24,286 bases of DNA from Priapulus caudatus (lineage: Eukaryota > Priapulida > Priapulimorpha > Priapulimorphida > Priapulidae), in assembly GCF_000485595.1 (NCBI RefSeq), contig NW_014577076.1, positions 88,630 through 112,915 on the forward strand. Direction: 5' to 3'. This document shows, one piece after another, positions 8,765-18,649 of this stretch. The position numbers and the translations under genes were made by a program. The number at the start of each line of letters is the position of its first letter. Position 1 is the first letter of the stretch. The notes beneath the pieces are model-generated. The model ran no database searches and was not told the origin of the DNA. It worked only from the letters and a program-made list of their open reading frames with translations.

Positions 8765-9309
8765 GCGCGACGTGATACTGGCGTTCGAATTCAGTGTGCA
8801 GTGGTGGCGTCGATCACATGTCATCGTGTGCCTTTCGACTATCTCGAAACCATCTGAGTGCACTCATGTCAGCTAATCGTCATCGCCGACGGTCGCATTC
8901 ACTGCGCACGCGTAAATGACCTTCAGCTTGTATCTTTTCGGCTTGTGTGATGAGCTTTTGCTAGCGGGACAGCACGCCTGGACGAACGTCGAATTGTTCT
9001 TATACGCGTGCATGCACTCGCACACAAACCCGTCATTAACTATGATTGCGACGAAGAGGGGTTCAATCAACCATCCATCCAGTTTTTCATCGGCAATTTA
9101 GCACACAGCCCTGCGTGCTTTTAGTATGCGTGAAACCCCACATGAAAGGCCTACACTGAGATGACAGACTACGTTTTCGTGCACGCTCTCGTCTACTAGG
9201 TCTTCCGCGCAGTACATTGTGGATTCCGCGCTCGCGCCGCAAGCTCGCACTCCACGCTGTCAATGTAGTAGAACAATAAACATAGCTACCACCTTCCAGC
9301 CACTACTTT
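8765..9309. other. No gene recognised
   Basis: Mixed-composition DNA with short open frames on both strands (about 8873-9101) but no family resemblance and no splice-flanked motif. Confidence 0.45.
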
Positions 9310-9382
9310 CACCTACTTCCACCTTCCACCTTCCATCTTCCACCTTCCACCTTCCACCTTCCACCTTCCTTCTTCCACCTAC
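9310..9382. repeat. (CCACCTT)n heptamer repeat
   Basis: About ten tandem CCACCTT units with occasional substitutions (ccatctt, ccttctt). The strand is purely pyrimidine-rich, so triplex or slipped structures are possible. Confidence 0.9.
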
Positions 9383-9486
9383 CAGTCTTAAATATTATTC
9401 ATGACCTGGGGTCATCGCACGAAAACGAGGCTAAGCTAGGCAATTTTGTAAACAATGGCTGCTCAGGCAGGCACGCACAGAGGGGG

Positions 9487-9744
9487 TACACGCACGTACA
9501 CGCGGGTACACGCACGTACACACAGATACACGCACGTACATTCGGGTACACGGAAATACACGCACGTACACGCGGGTACACGGAGATACACGCACGTATA
9601 CGCGGGTACACGCACGTACACGCGGGTACACGCACGTACACGCACATACACGCACGTATACGCAGGTACACGCACGTACACGCGGGTACACGCACGTACA
9701 CGCAGGTACACGCGGGTACACGAACGTACACGCAGATACACGCA
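9487..9744. repeat. GTACACGC decamer minisatellite, array 2
   Basis: The same 10-bp family and orientation as array 1 (2464-2602) but nearly twice as long. Variant words include acagatacac, attcgggtac and cgtatacgc. It runs directly into the 46-bp satellite. Confidence 0.92.
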
Positions 9745-10080
9745 CTGTCTTGATAGATGTCGGCATCTAACTAGGAGATGTCCCTCTGGTAGACATCTAT
9801 CAGGACAGACATCTAACTAGGAGATGTCCCTCTGGTAGACATCTATCAGGACAGGCATCTAACTAGGAGATGTCCCCCTGGTAGACATCTATCAGGACAG
9901 ACATCTAACCAGGAGAGGTCTCTCTGGTAGACATCTATCAAGACAGGCATCTAACTAGGAGATGTCCCTCTGGTAGACATCTATCAGGACAGACATCTAA
10001 CTAAAAGATGTCCCTCTGGTAGACATCTATCAGGACAGACATCTAACTAGGCGATGTCCCTGTGATAGACATCTATCTGA
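9745..10080 (-). repeat. 46-bp satellite array, orientation B (inverted)
   Basis: About seven units of the 2877-3260 satellite in reverse complement (gtagacatctatcaggacag, then catctaactaggagatgtcc). The alternation of acagAcatct and acagGcatct is partly kept. The left edge starts with a short piece in the opposite sense (tgtcttgatagatgtc, 9746-9761). The right edge decays into related words. Confidence 0.92.
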
Positions 10081-10253
10081 ATATAGCTAAGCATCTAGCC
10101 GGGTCTATATAGCTATAGTTCATCTGAATATAGCTAAGTATCTATCGGTCTATCGGGCAGACATTTATATTATTTATATTATATATATGAGAAACACATA
10201 TCTACGAGACATCTATCTGGGAGATATTTATCTCGGAAACGTTTATCTGGTAG
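10081..10253. repeat. Degenerate satellite-derived DNA
   Basis: Words such as gagacatctatctggg and tggtagatat echo the 46-bp unit. A second local repeat, atctgaatatagctaag, occurs at about 10075-10091 and again at about 10122-10138. Confidence 0.6.
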
Positions 10254-10254
10254 A

Positions 10255-10303
<49 letters not shown>
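10254..10303. repeat. (TA)n microsatellite
   Basis: About 24 TA units, lying just left of the first copy of the 1.9-kb duplication. Confidence 0.95.
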
Positions 10304-10305
<2 letters not shown>

Positions 10306-10322
10306 TTACGCTATTGATGCAT

Positions 10323-12230
10323 ATAAAAATATACTGACGTATCATTAAGCGGATTTTAAATTACCAGTTATTAACGAGCCTAATTGAATAACGCTCATAT
10401 CCGTCGTGACGTGCGATTGCACGACGCTGTTCATATGCAATTAACGGAGGCAATTAACGCGAAGCAATTAACGGAGGTTTTAACAGAGACGACTCTACGC
10501 ACTGCCGCGTTAGTGCATTCACTTCACGCGCTGCAAAAAAAGCTTTTAAACAAATGACAATTACCGTCCGTTGGTAGTTTTACGATGCCAGCGCGAGATC
10601 ATGCGCTACATTCAAGAAGATATGTACCAGTACGCATGAGATCCAATAGCACTTTCTGAACATCCTAAAGGTCTTCATCTATGCAAGTTCGATGACTTTA
10701 TCTTTCTGGTTAAGCACTCAATCGAGATGATATGATGTGAGTGTCGGTGCCACACATGCATGTATAGACGGCCATTAACAATGGATTGACATGCACTAGT
10801 GTAATCAAGAGCGTATTAGAAGGCTTCTTAATACGCCCTTGCGTGTAATCCTCTCCATCGAAAATATCTTTTGCGAATCGTTGAGCATACAGGCCATTTG
10901 CAATACCCTTAAACGAAACATACTAACATGCACTAACTATATCATATGGCAATATGGCCTCTGTTTCTTCCGATACAAACATAGAAATTTTCAGTTAGGA
11001 TAGAGTTTTCGTGACTGTAATCACCAGATAATAGTTTATTACCTACATCAGACCGTTACCCTAGTTACGCCGATTGACGCGAGGTCAGCTGATTTAATCA
11101 TGATCCTATTCGACGTTGGCATCTGAATTGAACGTTAATATTACAGATGCGTGTAAGAATATTTACTATTTCGAGCGTAATATGCATACTAAAACGGTTT
11201 GGTGAGACGCAGTAAAGAACGCATTCTCAACTCTCGCACGGTTGTTACTATGGGTAAAAGTTATCGTTAGTCAGGGTACCGTGCGGTGATGTGGTTGCAA
11301 ATCAAGGAAGGGGTAGACTTGTTGTCGTTAATAATCGGCACATACAGTTCCTAGTAACCTACATGTCTGAATTTCATGTTTGAACACACAGATGATGCTG
11401 TTAGCTACACTATATATGCAGCTGGGCACATTAAAATGGTTTTTTTTTTAGCTAGTACACTAATGTGCAAAAAAAAAAACTGTGAGCGCAAAAGTACGAC
11501 TCATTTAATTAATTGGATTTTATGGCCGCATGTCTGAATAGAGTTTTGATATATGAGGTGCCCTCCATTGCTGTGTTACACAGGCGGGTGCCTTATAATG
11601 ATTTATTTTAGCAATTACAATTGAGGTTTTTAGGAGAATTTTCCGTACAGGAAGTGTTCAATAATAGCTAGAGTTAGACTACAAAAGCTACACCCGTTTT
11701 AATTTAACTTTGAATCCAAGGCTCAGTAGCGCGCGTTGAAATGACATGCTACATTGTAATTTACTATGACTAATTTACTATTCGAATTTCTAAAACCCAT
11801 ATTTTACGCTTAACGTTAACGCTTTATTAACACGTCGATAAACGCGTACAATAACAAAAAAATTTCGGGAATTACTCTGACATTCAATTACGGAACCATA
11901 TCAACAATTACTGATATGTTACATTCGGTTCCAGAGCAAAAATATCCAATAATTTTAATTTTCAATAGAAACTATAAGAATATATCACGGCAGGACTAAC
12001 ATGTATTACGTCGCATCCTATCACAGACGATGGATGTATTGCCACTGGATACTCGATTTTTGTATGGGCGAAATAATGCAAGTTCGGTTGACCGCGTCAG
12101 CACCTGCCATGCCGGCAGATAGTCGTAGGAAATAGGAGACGCTGGATGAGAAATTATACGTGCCCACCCACACGCTATCATCCTTCTTGGCGCGTCGTAC
12201 CACGATGCTGGCGTGTTATTCTACAACCAT
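10323..12230 (+). repeat. 1.9-kb direct repeat, copy 1
   Basis: From ataaaaatatactgacg to ctacaaccat this 1,908-base segment matches 14768-16609 in the same orientation, offset 4,445 bases at the left end. No reading frame or known element is recognised inside. It ends at a TA run, and the flanks outside the repeat are unrelated between copies. Differences from copy 2 are mainly one-base insertions or deletions. A transposon is possible, but no terminal inverted repeat or target duplication was found. A segmental duplication or false assembly duplication fits at least as well. Confidence 0.93.
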
Positions 12231-12251
12231 ATATATATATATATATATATT
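12231..12251. repeat. (TA)n microsatellite at end of repeat copy 1
   Basis: About ten TA units joining the 1.9-kb repeat to the CAGA array. Confidence 0.9.
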
Positions 12252-12253
12252 AG

Positions 12254-12285
12254 TCAGACAGACAGACAGACACACCGACAGACAC

Positions 12286-12328
<43 letters not shown>

Positions 12329-12357
12329 TACAGACAGACAGACAGACAGACAGACAT

Positions 12358-12400
<43 letters not shown>

Positions 12401-12447
12401 TACAGACAGACAGACACACCGACAGACAGACACACAGGTAGACAGGT

Positions 12448-12483
<36 letters not shown>

Positions 12484-12512
12484 GGACGGATAGACGGACG
12501 GACGAACAGACA
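12254..12512. repeat. (CAGA)n tetranucleotide microsatellite
   Basis: About 260 bases of CAGA/GACA units with interspersed cacaccga, cataca, gtaga and, near the right end, gacggacgga variants. It opens long frames on both strands (for example SVCL repeats on the minus strand) that are not genes. Confidence 0.97.
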
Positions 12513-13058
12513 GGTAAACATTGGCCGTGCATGTCTCTTGAGGTGCACCATCAGTGCCGGCAGGCAGTCCTTGCATAACGACATGTTCATGGGAGTCATT
12601 AGGAGAGCATAAGCGCTTGGCATTTATGAAAGTCGAATGTGCATAACCGCCACGAGTGAGTGCACGGCTACTAGCTAAGTGAGTGAGTGTGTGGTAAGCG
12701 TCAGCTCCCGGCATACGCAGCTCGTACAATTCCACCGTTGACCAATTTCTGCCGCACGCAAATTCGGCCTCGCTGCGCACTGGCCGAGCTTTGCAAACAC
12801 GTTTTGAAACCGATCCGCTGGCCGTTAAAAGGAAAAACTTGTCGCAGGGAGCGGCTTAGTCGCCATTTACTGTTAATTAGGATGAGACCATTGACGTCGA
12901 GACGCGCTTCGGTGCGGCCACTCGTTGGTTACATGCTCTGCAAACTGGACTCTCGCACACTCTGCGTTGTAAACCGAGCAAGGAGTTGACACCGGGCACA
13001 AGTTATGATCATGATGTTCGGGATACGCGGACAAAACGGTTAATTAACGAATTTTGCA
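12513..13058. other. No gene recognised
   Basis: Mixed-composition DNA. The frame at 12687-12989 is open for 100 codons but shows no domain, splice context or family likeness, so it is not called. Confidence 0.45.
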
Positions 13059-13295
13059 CAGGGGAGAGATATAGTGATCCGCTAGGGGACGGCTCTGATT
13101 GGCTAATTTTCTCTTATTTATTTTATTTTTTATTATTTTTTGCTAATTTTGTTTTATTTTAGAATTAGGGAAAGGGTTAGGGTTAGGGTTAGGATTAGGG
13201 TTAGGGTTAGGGTTAGGATTAGGGTTAGGGTTAGGGTTAGGGTTAACTGATTTCTATATCCACAACTTATTTCTATTTTCACTATCTCTCCCCTG
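13059..13295. mobile_element. Short TIR-bounded element carrying a TTAGGG array
   Basis: The left end CAGGGGAGAGATATAGTG (13059-13076) and right end CACTATCTCTCCCCTG (13280-13295) are inverted copies differing by a 2-base TA gap. Between them lie an A/T-rich stretch (13109-13164) and an interstitial telomere array (13165-13245). CAGGG-type ends suggest a hAT-like or similar non-autonomous DNA element. No 8-bp target duplication is visible, so classification is uncertain. Confidence 0.6.
13165..13245 (+). repeat. Interstitial telomere-type repeat, TTAGGG with TTAGGA variants
   Basis: About thirteen hexamers, mostly TTAGGG. TTAGGA variants are spaced four units apart, and there is one aaaggg interruption near the start. 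Confidence 0.95.
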
Positions 13296-13586
13296 AGACC
13301 TACTATTAATTCACGCACACGGGTGCGTCGACCTCATAATCAGCATACATTGGGCATTGGCACAACAGAACACTGTAAATGTCTACCATTGATTACGAGT
13401 TACAGGCATGAAGCCCAGAACAATTTTCGTTACAGGCATTGTTTGTGCTATTTCACCCACCTCACTCAAACTGGGGACACATAGATCGTAAAACGCATCG
13501 ACACACGTTCTGCACAATTACGTAGACAATTCCACTCAAATTCCCGTGCTACTGTACCCGGTGTGGGTAGCATTGCGTCGGATATG
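13296..13586. other. No gene recognised
   Basis: Unique-looking DNA between two mobile elements, with no conserved peptide on either strand. Confidence 0.45.
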
Positions 13587-14049
13587 CTTGCAGCCAGGGC
13601 CCGATTTAGGAGTGGGCAGAGTGTGCAGCTGCCCACGGGCCTCCACAAACCAGGGGCCTCTACATATTTGATTTAAAAAAGATTGTTAAGAAAAAATATA
13701 GGCTGACCTGAATGACATGCACGCAACCCGTATCAATCAAAACCAAACCGTTATTGTGCGCATTTTACATCTTACATACGTAAGACATAGCGGCATAACC
13801 CATATTGTATTTGTTTGTGAATGGTATAGTCAACTACAGGGAGAAACGTACCAACAGTTCAACGTAGCCAATATTCTCTCTCTTATTGCAGTTGACTTTT
13901 TTATTTTGCAAGATAGCCCTATACACATAATATGTATCTATGTCTTGTTACCTTTTAGGTTTTAGTATTCTTTCTAAGGTAGGGTGGGCCTCCACAAATG
14001 ATGGCTGCCCACGGGCCTCCACATGTCTAAATCGGGCCCTGCTTGCAGC
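13587..14049. mobile_element. hAT-type non-autonomous DNA transposon (MITE) with target duplication
   Basis: The element spans 13595-14041 (447 bases). Its termini CAGGGCCCGATTTAG and CTAAATCGGGCCCTG are perfect inverted repeats of 15 bp. Sub-terminal copies of cccacgggcctccaca sit near both ends. It is bracketed by identical 8-bp direct repeats CTTGCAGC at 13587-13594 and 14042-14049, the target-duplication length of hAT elements. The body has no transposase; the frame at 13717-13965 has no likeness to one. It would need a hAT transposase from elsewhere to move. Confidence 0.92.
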
Positions 14050-14767
14050 TCATCGTGTTTATGTACGGTTGCGTTGACATTGTGGACGACTGAACGATAA
14101 TGGATTTGCCTGGGTATTTTCTTATTGCTGTTAGTACAGATAACGAGCAAGAGTCAACAATTGTCAATAGAGAGTAAGTGAACTAGCCAATCATCTGTAA
14201 ACACCGCGGAAAAATACGCGGGGTTGTGCCGATTTTGGTTCTTGCTACAAATCTCTATCTAGTAGGATGGATAGAAGTCTGGAGGAGGCTTCTGAGAAGT
14301 AGATCGTTGATCTTTATTATTTATGACACGCGCGTTTTGTCGCGTATGTATTTACGAAAAGCACGGAGACTAATGTGTAACATAGGTGGTTTAGGTGCTC
14401 TTGATTTTATAAATATGCTAACGCCAATCCAAAACCATCGCCTAGATTATCTAAGCGCTTCCGTCATACATTCCCTCTGAATTTTGCCTATAGCAGGATC
14501 CGCGTTGGAACATATTTCCATGAACAAATCATGTCTAGGGACAATGGTTGTGCAGAGAATTAATGCGCGCCAGTCGCTAGGAATAAATTGCATCTTCCAA
14601 ATATCATTATCCTTAATTGCTCAAAAACGTCGTCTTTACAGTATATACACATAATTAGACTATTTTAGCCTGCTGTTTAAGCATTTCATTCGCGGCTATA
14701 TATAATTACTAGCTGGGATATTATATAATACATATAATATAACGTTGTTTTTCTACGTATGATGATG
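14050..14767. other. No gene recognised
   Basis: The right target duplication of the MITE is followed by unique AT-rich DNA. A frame at 14226-14480 has no family likeness. A degenerate TA stretch at about 14697-14745 precedes the second copy of the 1.9-kb repeat. Confidence 0.45.
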
Positions 14768-16605
14768 ATAAAAAATATACTGACGTATCATTAAGGATTT
14801 TAATTACCAGTTATTAACGAGCTAATTGAATAACGCTATATCCCGTCGTGACGTGCGATTGCACGACGCTGTTCATATGCAATTAACGGAGGCAATTAAC
14901 GGAAGCAATTAACGGAGGTTTTAACAGAGACGACTCTACGCACTGCCCGCGTAGTGCATTCACTTCACGCGTGCAAAAAAGCTTTTAAACAAATGACAAT
15001 TACCGTCGTTGCTAGTTACGATGCCAGGCGAGATCATGCGCTACATTCCAAGAAGATATGTACCAGTACGCATGAGATCAATAGCACTTTCTGAACATCC
15101 TAAAGGTCTTCATCTATGCAATTCGATGACTTTATCTTTCTGGTTAAGCACTCAATCGAGATGATATGATGTGAGTGTGGTTGCCACACATGCATGTATA
15201 GAGGCATTAACAATGGATTGACATGCACTAGTGTAATCAAGAGCGTATTAAGAAGGCTTCTTAATACGCCCTTGGTGTAATCCTCTTCCATCGAAAATAT
15301 CTTTGCGAATCGTTGAGCATACAGGCCATTTGAATACCCTTAAACGGAAAATACTAACATGACTAACTATATCATATGGCATATGGCTCTGTTCTTCCGA
15401 TACAAACATAGACATTTTAGTTAGGATAGAGTTTCGTGACTGTAATCACCAATAATAGTTTATTACCTACATCAGACCGTTACCCTAGTTACGCCGATTG
15501 ACGCGAGGTCAGCTGACTTCATTCATGATCCTATTCGACGTTGGCATCTGAATTGAACGTTAATATTACAGATGCGTGTAAGAATATTTACTATTGAGCG
15601 TAATATGCATACTAAACCGGTTTGGTGAGACGCAGTTAAGAACGCATTCTCAACTCTCGCACGGTTGTTACTATGGGTAAAAGTTATCGTTAGTCAGGGT
15701 ACCGTGCGGTGATGTGGTTGCAATCAAGGAAGGGGTAGACTTGTTGTCGTTAATAATCGGCACATACAGTTCCTAGTACCTACATGTCTGAATTAAGTTT
15801 TAACACACAGATGATGCTGTTAGCTACACTATATGAGCTGGGCACATTAAAATGTTTTTTTTTTAGCTAGTACACTAATGTGCAAAAAAAAAAACGGTTG
15901 AGCGCAAAAGTACGACTCATTTAATTAATTTGGATTTATGGCGCATGTCTGAATAGAGTTTTGATATATGAGGTGCTCCATGCTGTGTTACACAGGCGGG
16001 TGCCTTATAATGATTTATTTTAGCAATTACAATTGAGGTTTTTAGGAGAATTTTCCGTACAGAAGTGTTCAATAATTAGCTAGAGTTAGACTACAAAAGC
16101 TACACCCGTTTAATTTAACTTTGAATCCAAGGCTCAGTAGGCGCGTTGAAATGACATGCTACATTGTAATTTACTATGACTAATTTACTATTCGAATTCT
16201 AAAACCCATATTTTACGCTTAACGTTAACGCTTTATTAACACGTCGATAAACGCTACAAAACAATTCGAATTACTCTGACATCAATTACGGAACCATAAT
16301 CAACAATTACTGATATGTTACATGCGGTTCCAGAGCAAAAATATCAATAATTTAATTTTCCAATAGAAACTATAAGAATATCACGCATGACTAACATGTA
16401 TTACGTCGCATCCTATCACAGAATGGATGTATTGCCACTGATACTCCGATTTTTGTATGGGCGAAATAATGCAAGGTTCGGTTGACCGCGTCAGCACCTG
16501 CCATGCGGCAGATAGTCAGTAAGGAAATAGGAGACGCTGGGGAGAATTACGTCCCCCCACCCTATCATCCTCTTGCGTCTACCACGATGTGCGGTTATTC
16601 TACAA

Positions 16606-16609
<4 letters not shown>
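14768..16609 (+). repeat. 1.9-kb direct repeat, copy 2
   Basis: It is colinear with 10323-12230 along its whole length but 66 bases shorter (1,842 versus 1,908). In the first 300 bases nearly all differences are single missing or extra bases, such as agcggat/aggat, gcctaat/gctaat, gcgctgc/gcgtgc and ttcaag/ttccaag, with few substitutions. In one place copy 2 is the better copy: the 27-bp palindrome at 15243-15269 is perfect here and has lost one A in copy 1 (10811-10836). Confidence 0.93.

Positions 16610-16690
<81 letters not shown>
16610..16690. repeat. (TA)n microsatellite
   Basis: About 40 uninterrupted TA units directly following copy 2 of the 1.9-kb repeat, against about ten after copy 1. 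Confidence 0.97.
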
Positions 16691-16693
<3 letters not shown>

Positions 16694-17682
16694 CTTAATT
16701 ACTATTCGTCCATGCAGTTGCTCGCCCATGATACCATGGGAGAGGGGTTAGGTAATTACGCGGTAGTGCCACCTCTTGGCTCTTTGAACAATCCCACCGA
16801 GAATGGCAGTAAGAAATTATTGGTGGCTAGCCAGTGAATCATGCTGAATGCAACTCTGTGGTGGGATGCTGTCCTATTATGATTTCTAGAGACCAGAACA
16901 GTTACTCACAAGAGCGATTGAGGGGTGCATATAGGCGGCTGCCCCATAAACTGCGGAGCAAAATAACTATGATCTATGTAAATACTCCTAAAATAAATGT
17001 GATGAAAAACATATGGAAATTTCCCCTTCCATCAAAGCAATAACCAAAATGCACACTAAAAGGCTAACATCGACTCTCCAGGCAATATTTATCCTGTACG
17101 CGTAAATGCCATGTACAGGCCTCGTATATAAATACTGGCGACATGGCTCCCCGCCTTTCCTGTTATTGCGCTTCCGCGGGCAGCAATTCTCGTGTTGCAC
17201 TTTGCTGCCAGAATCTGTAAACTCAGCCCTTTAATAATACACCAGCCACTTTCCTACACATATGCGCATATGTGTGTGTAACATGTTACACACTCTAATA
17301 GCTTAATAGCGCACGAAAATACATACGGGAATCACGTATGTTGGTGTGTCATTTAAGTTTGTCAATCGGATAAGACAACATGGCACACTTTCCTATAGCT
17401 GGTGTAGCCACATAGGATGACGGCAAAGGAAATGACTCGCAGGGAAATTACGCTACTTCCCTTACTAAAAGCACATGTAACCTTTATTCCCAGGCTAAAT
17501 ACTGATAGCGCTCCTTCCGATGTGTTTCAACATATTGACTCGGTATTCTGTCGGCGCATTTCATGCCGTGTGACTGTTTTCTGAGAGTCCGGCGTGTGCC
17601 ATCCGTGAACATCTAACAAATATATGTGTTGACAGTATACGTTACGCGCTGACGGACAATCCCTTGCTGTGTAAACTGAAAA
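16691..17682 (+). promoter_or_regulatory. Upstream region of the integrin gene
   Basis: No coding sequence is recognised; the frame at 16834-17043 has no family likeness. Possible regulatory landmarks are TATATAAAT at 17125-17133, about 550 bases before the start codon, and two abutting 20-bp palindromes at 17256-17293. The transcription start and any untranslated first exon cannot be placed from sequence. Confidence 0.25.
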
Positions 17683-17870
17683 ATGTGTCAGTTTTCCCTC
17701 GTGGCTTCTGCTGTCTGCGTCGCAATCGCGTTCACACTGCTCACAGACAGCACCGGAGCTTACAACCTTGATGTGGACAACGCGATCATATTCCATTCAG
17801 GCAAACGCGACGTCTTCTTTGGATATTCGGTGGCATTACTTAGACGGAACGAAGCGAATGACCGTTACTG
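17683..17870 (+). CDS. Integrin alpha exon 1: signal peptide and start of blade 1
   Basis: The start ATG at 17683 is fixed by an in-frame TGA at 17677. Residues 1 to about 26 form a hydrophobic signal peptide (LVASAVCVAIAFTLL) with likely cleavage near GA|YN. The mature chain opens YNLDVDNA, equivalent to the FNLD/YNVD start of integrin alpha chains. FFGYSVAL (45-52) is the first FG strand. The exon ends at donor TACTG|GTGAGG with codon phase 2. Confidence 0.93.
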
Positions 17871-18238
17871 GTGAGGCATTTACTTAGAGCAACGAGTAAA
17901 CTCTGGCCGATATAGACAACTGTTATGTGTGGCATAATACTCAAATATCGTAAGAGCGAATTGTAATTAATGCGACCCATGGTCCTCTCTGGATGTGATC
18001 GTTTAAACAAGTGGTTTAAACTTACTGGTTTTTCCGGTGTCAACGCAATTCAGAAGTGCTCGTGCGTGGTAGACCAAGTACTTGCCATTATTTTGCACGA
18101 CATGAGCTCTAATACGTAACTCATAGTCAGACAGTCTTATATTTTACCTAGAAGTTATATTAATATGCAAACATCTGCGTAATACAGAAGATAGGAAATT
18201 GTGCGTACGAGTTTTATTATGAACACATGTTTACATAG
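17871..18238 (+). other. Integrin intron 1
   Basis: 368 bases, gtgagg to tacatag. No repeat or other element is recognised inside. Confidence 0.85.
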
Positions 18239-18366
18239 GCTCCTAGCAGGAACGCCAAAGTACGTCAATAAAAACCCTGTGCTGGATGGCTCAGTTACTG
18301 GCGACGTGTACATTTGCACGGAGCATAATGCAACATGCAGCATGTTGCTCATTAATGAAACAAGAG
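18239..18366 (+). CDS. Integrin alpha exon 2: blade 1 GAP strand and blade 2 entry
   Basis: With the preceding split codon it reads W63 followed by LLAGTPKYVN, matching the LLVGAP strand of blade 1. GDVYIC then begins blade 2. C89 and C96 (ICTEHNATC) sit where integrin alpha chains carry a short disulfide loop. Potential N-glycosylation sites are NAT (93) and NET (102). The acceptor is atag at 18238 and the donor GAG|GTAATG, phase 1. Confidence 0.92.
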
Positions 18367-18536
18367 GTAATGAGATCTGACTGTTTCTTTACTTCATAAA
18401 TACCTTATCGCCTTGATGATCTTATACAGAACATTATAGTTAATGTAATGTGTGAAGATGTAACAGCCGTGTGTGCGATGATGTAAGGGTATGCGCTTAT
18501 TTTCTACCTTTATTAAGGATAAGTTTTTAATTGCAG

Positions 18537-18649
18537 TTCAACGGAAGCGCGTGTATCTGTTTAATAATACAGAATACGTAGACATAATCGAAAATAAAAA
18601 TGGACAATTTCTGGGCGGTAGCATGGACGCAACGGATGACATGATAACG
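18537..18649 (+). CDS. Integrin alpha exon 3: blade 2
   Basis: The acceptor is aattgcag. The frame reads VQRKRVYLFNNTEYVD, then NGQFLGGSMDATDDMIT. The FLGGSM stretch takes the place of the NQWLGVTL strand of other alpha chains. NNTE carries a potential N-glycosylation site. The exon ends ACG|GTAAAT in phase 0, which joins directly to VCGH of the next exon. Confidence 0.9.

Noticed and set aside
9399-9820. Open frames of about 90-120 codons with RVxACTCVY or YTRVHARTR repeats
   Set aside because: They are products of the GTACACGC decamer array and appear on both strands. The same pattern arises at 2341-2685.
10323-12230. 1.9-kb repeat as a Helitron or TIR transposon
   Set aside because: Neither TC...CTRR ends nor terminal inverted repeats or target duplications could be found. 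Boundaries coincide with TA microsatellites.
12216-12780. Long overlapping open frames with SVCL, TDRQ or PVCL repeats on both strands
   Set aside because: They are translations of the CAGA tetranucleotide repeat. A stop-free 4-bp repeat opens several frames and encodes no known protein.
12687-12989. 100-codon plus-strand frame
   Set aside because: No recognisable domain, no signal peptide and no exon-like borders. A frame of this length is expected by chance in a window of this size.
13717-13965. 82-codon frame inside the hAT MITE
   Set aside because: It has no similarity to the hAT dimerisation or RNase-H-like domains. The element is too short to be autonomous.
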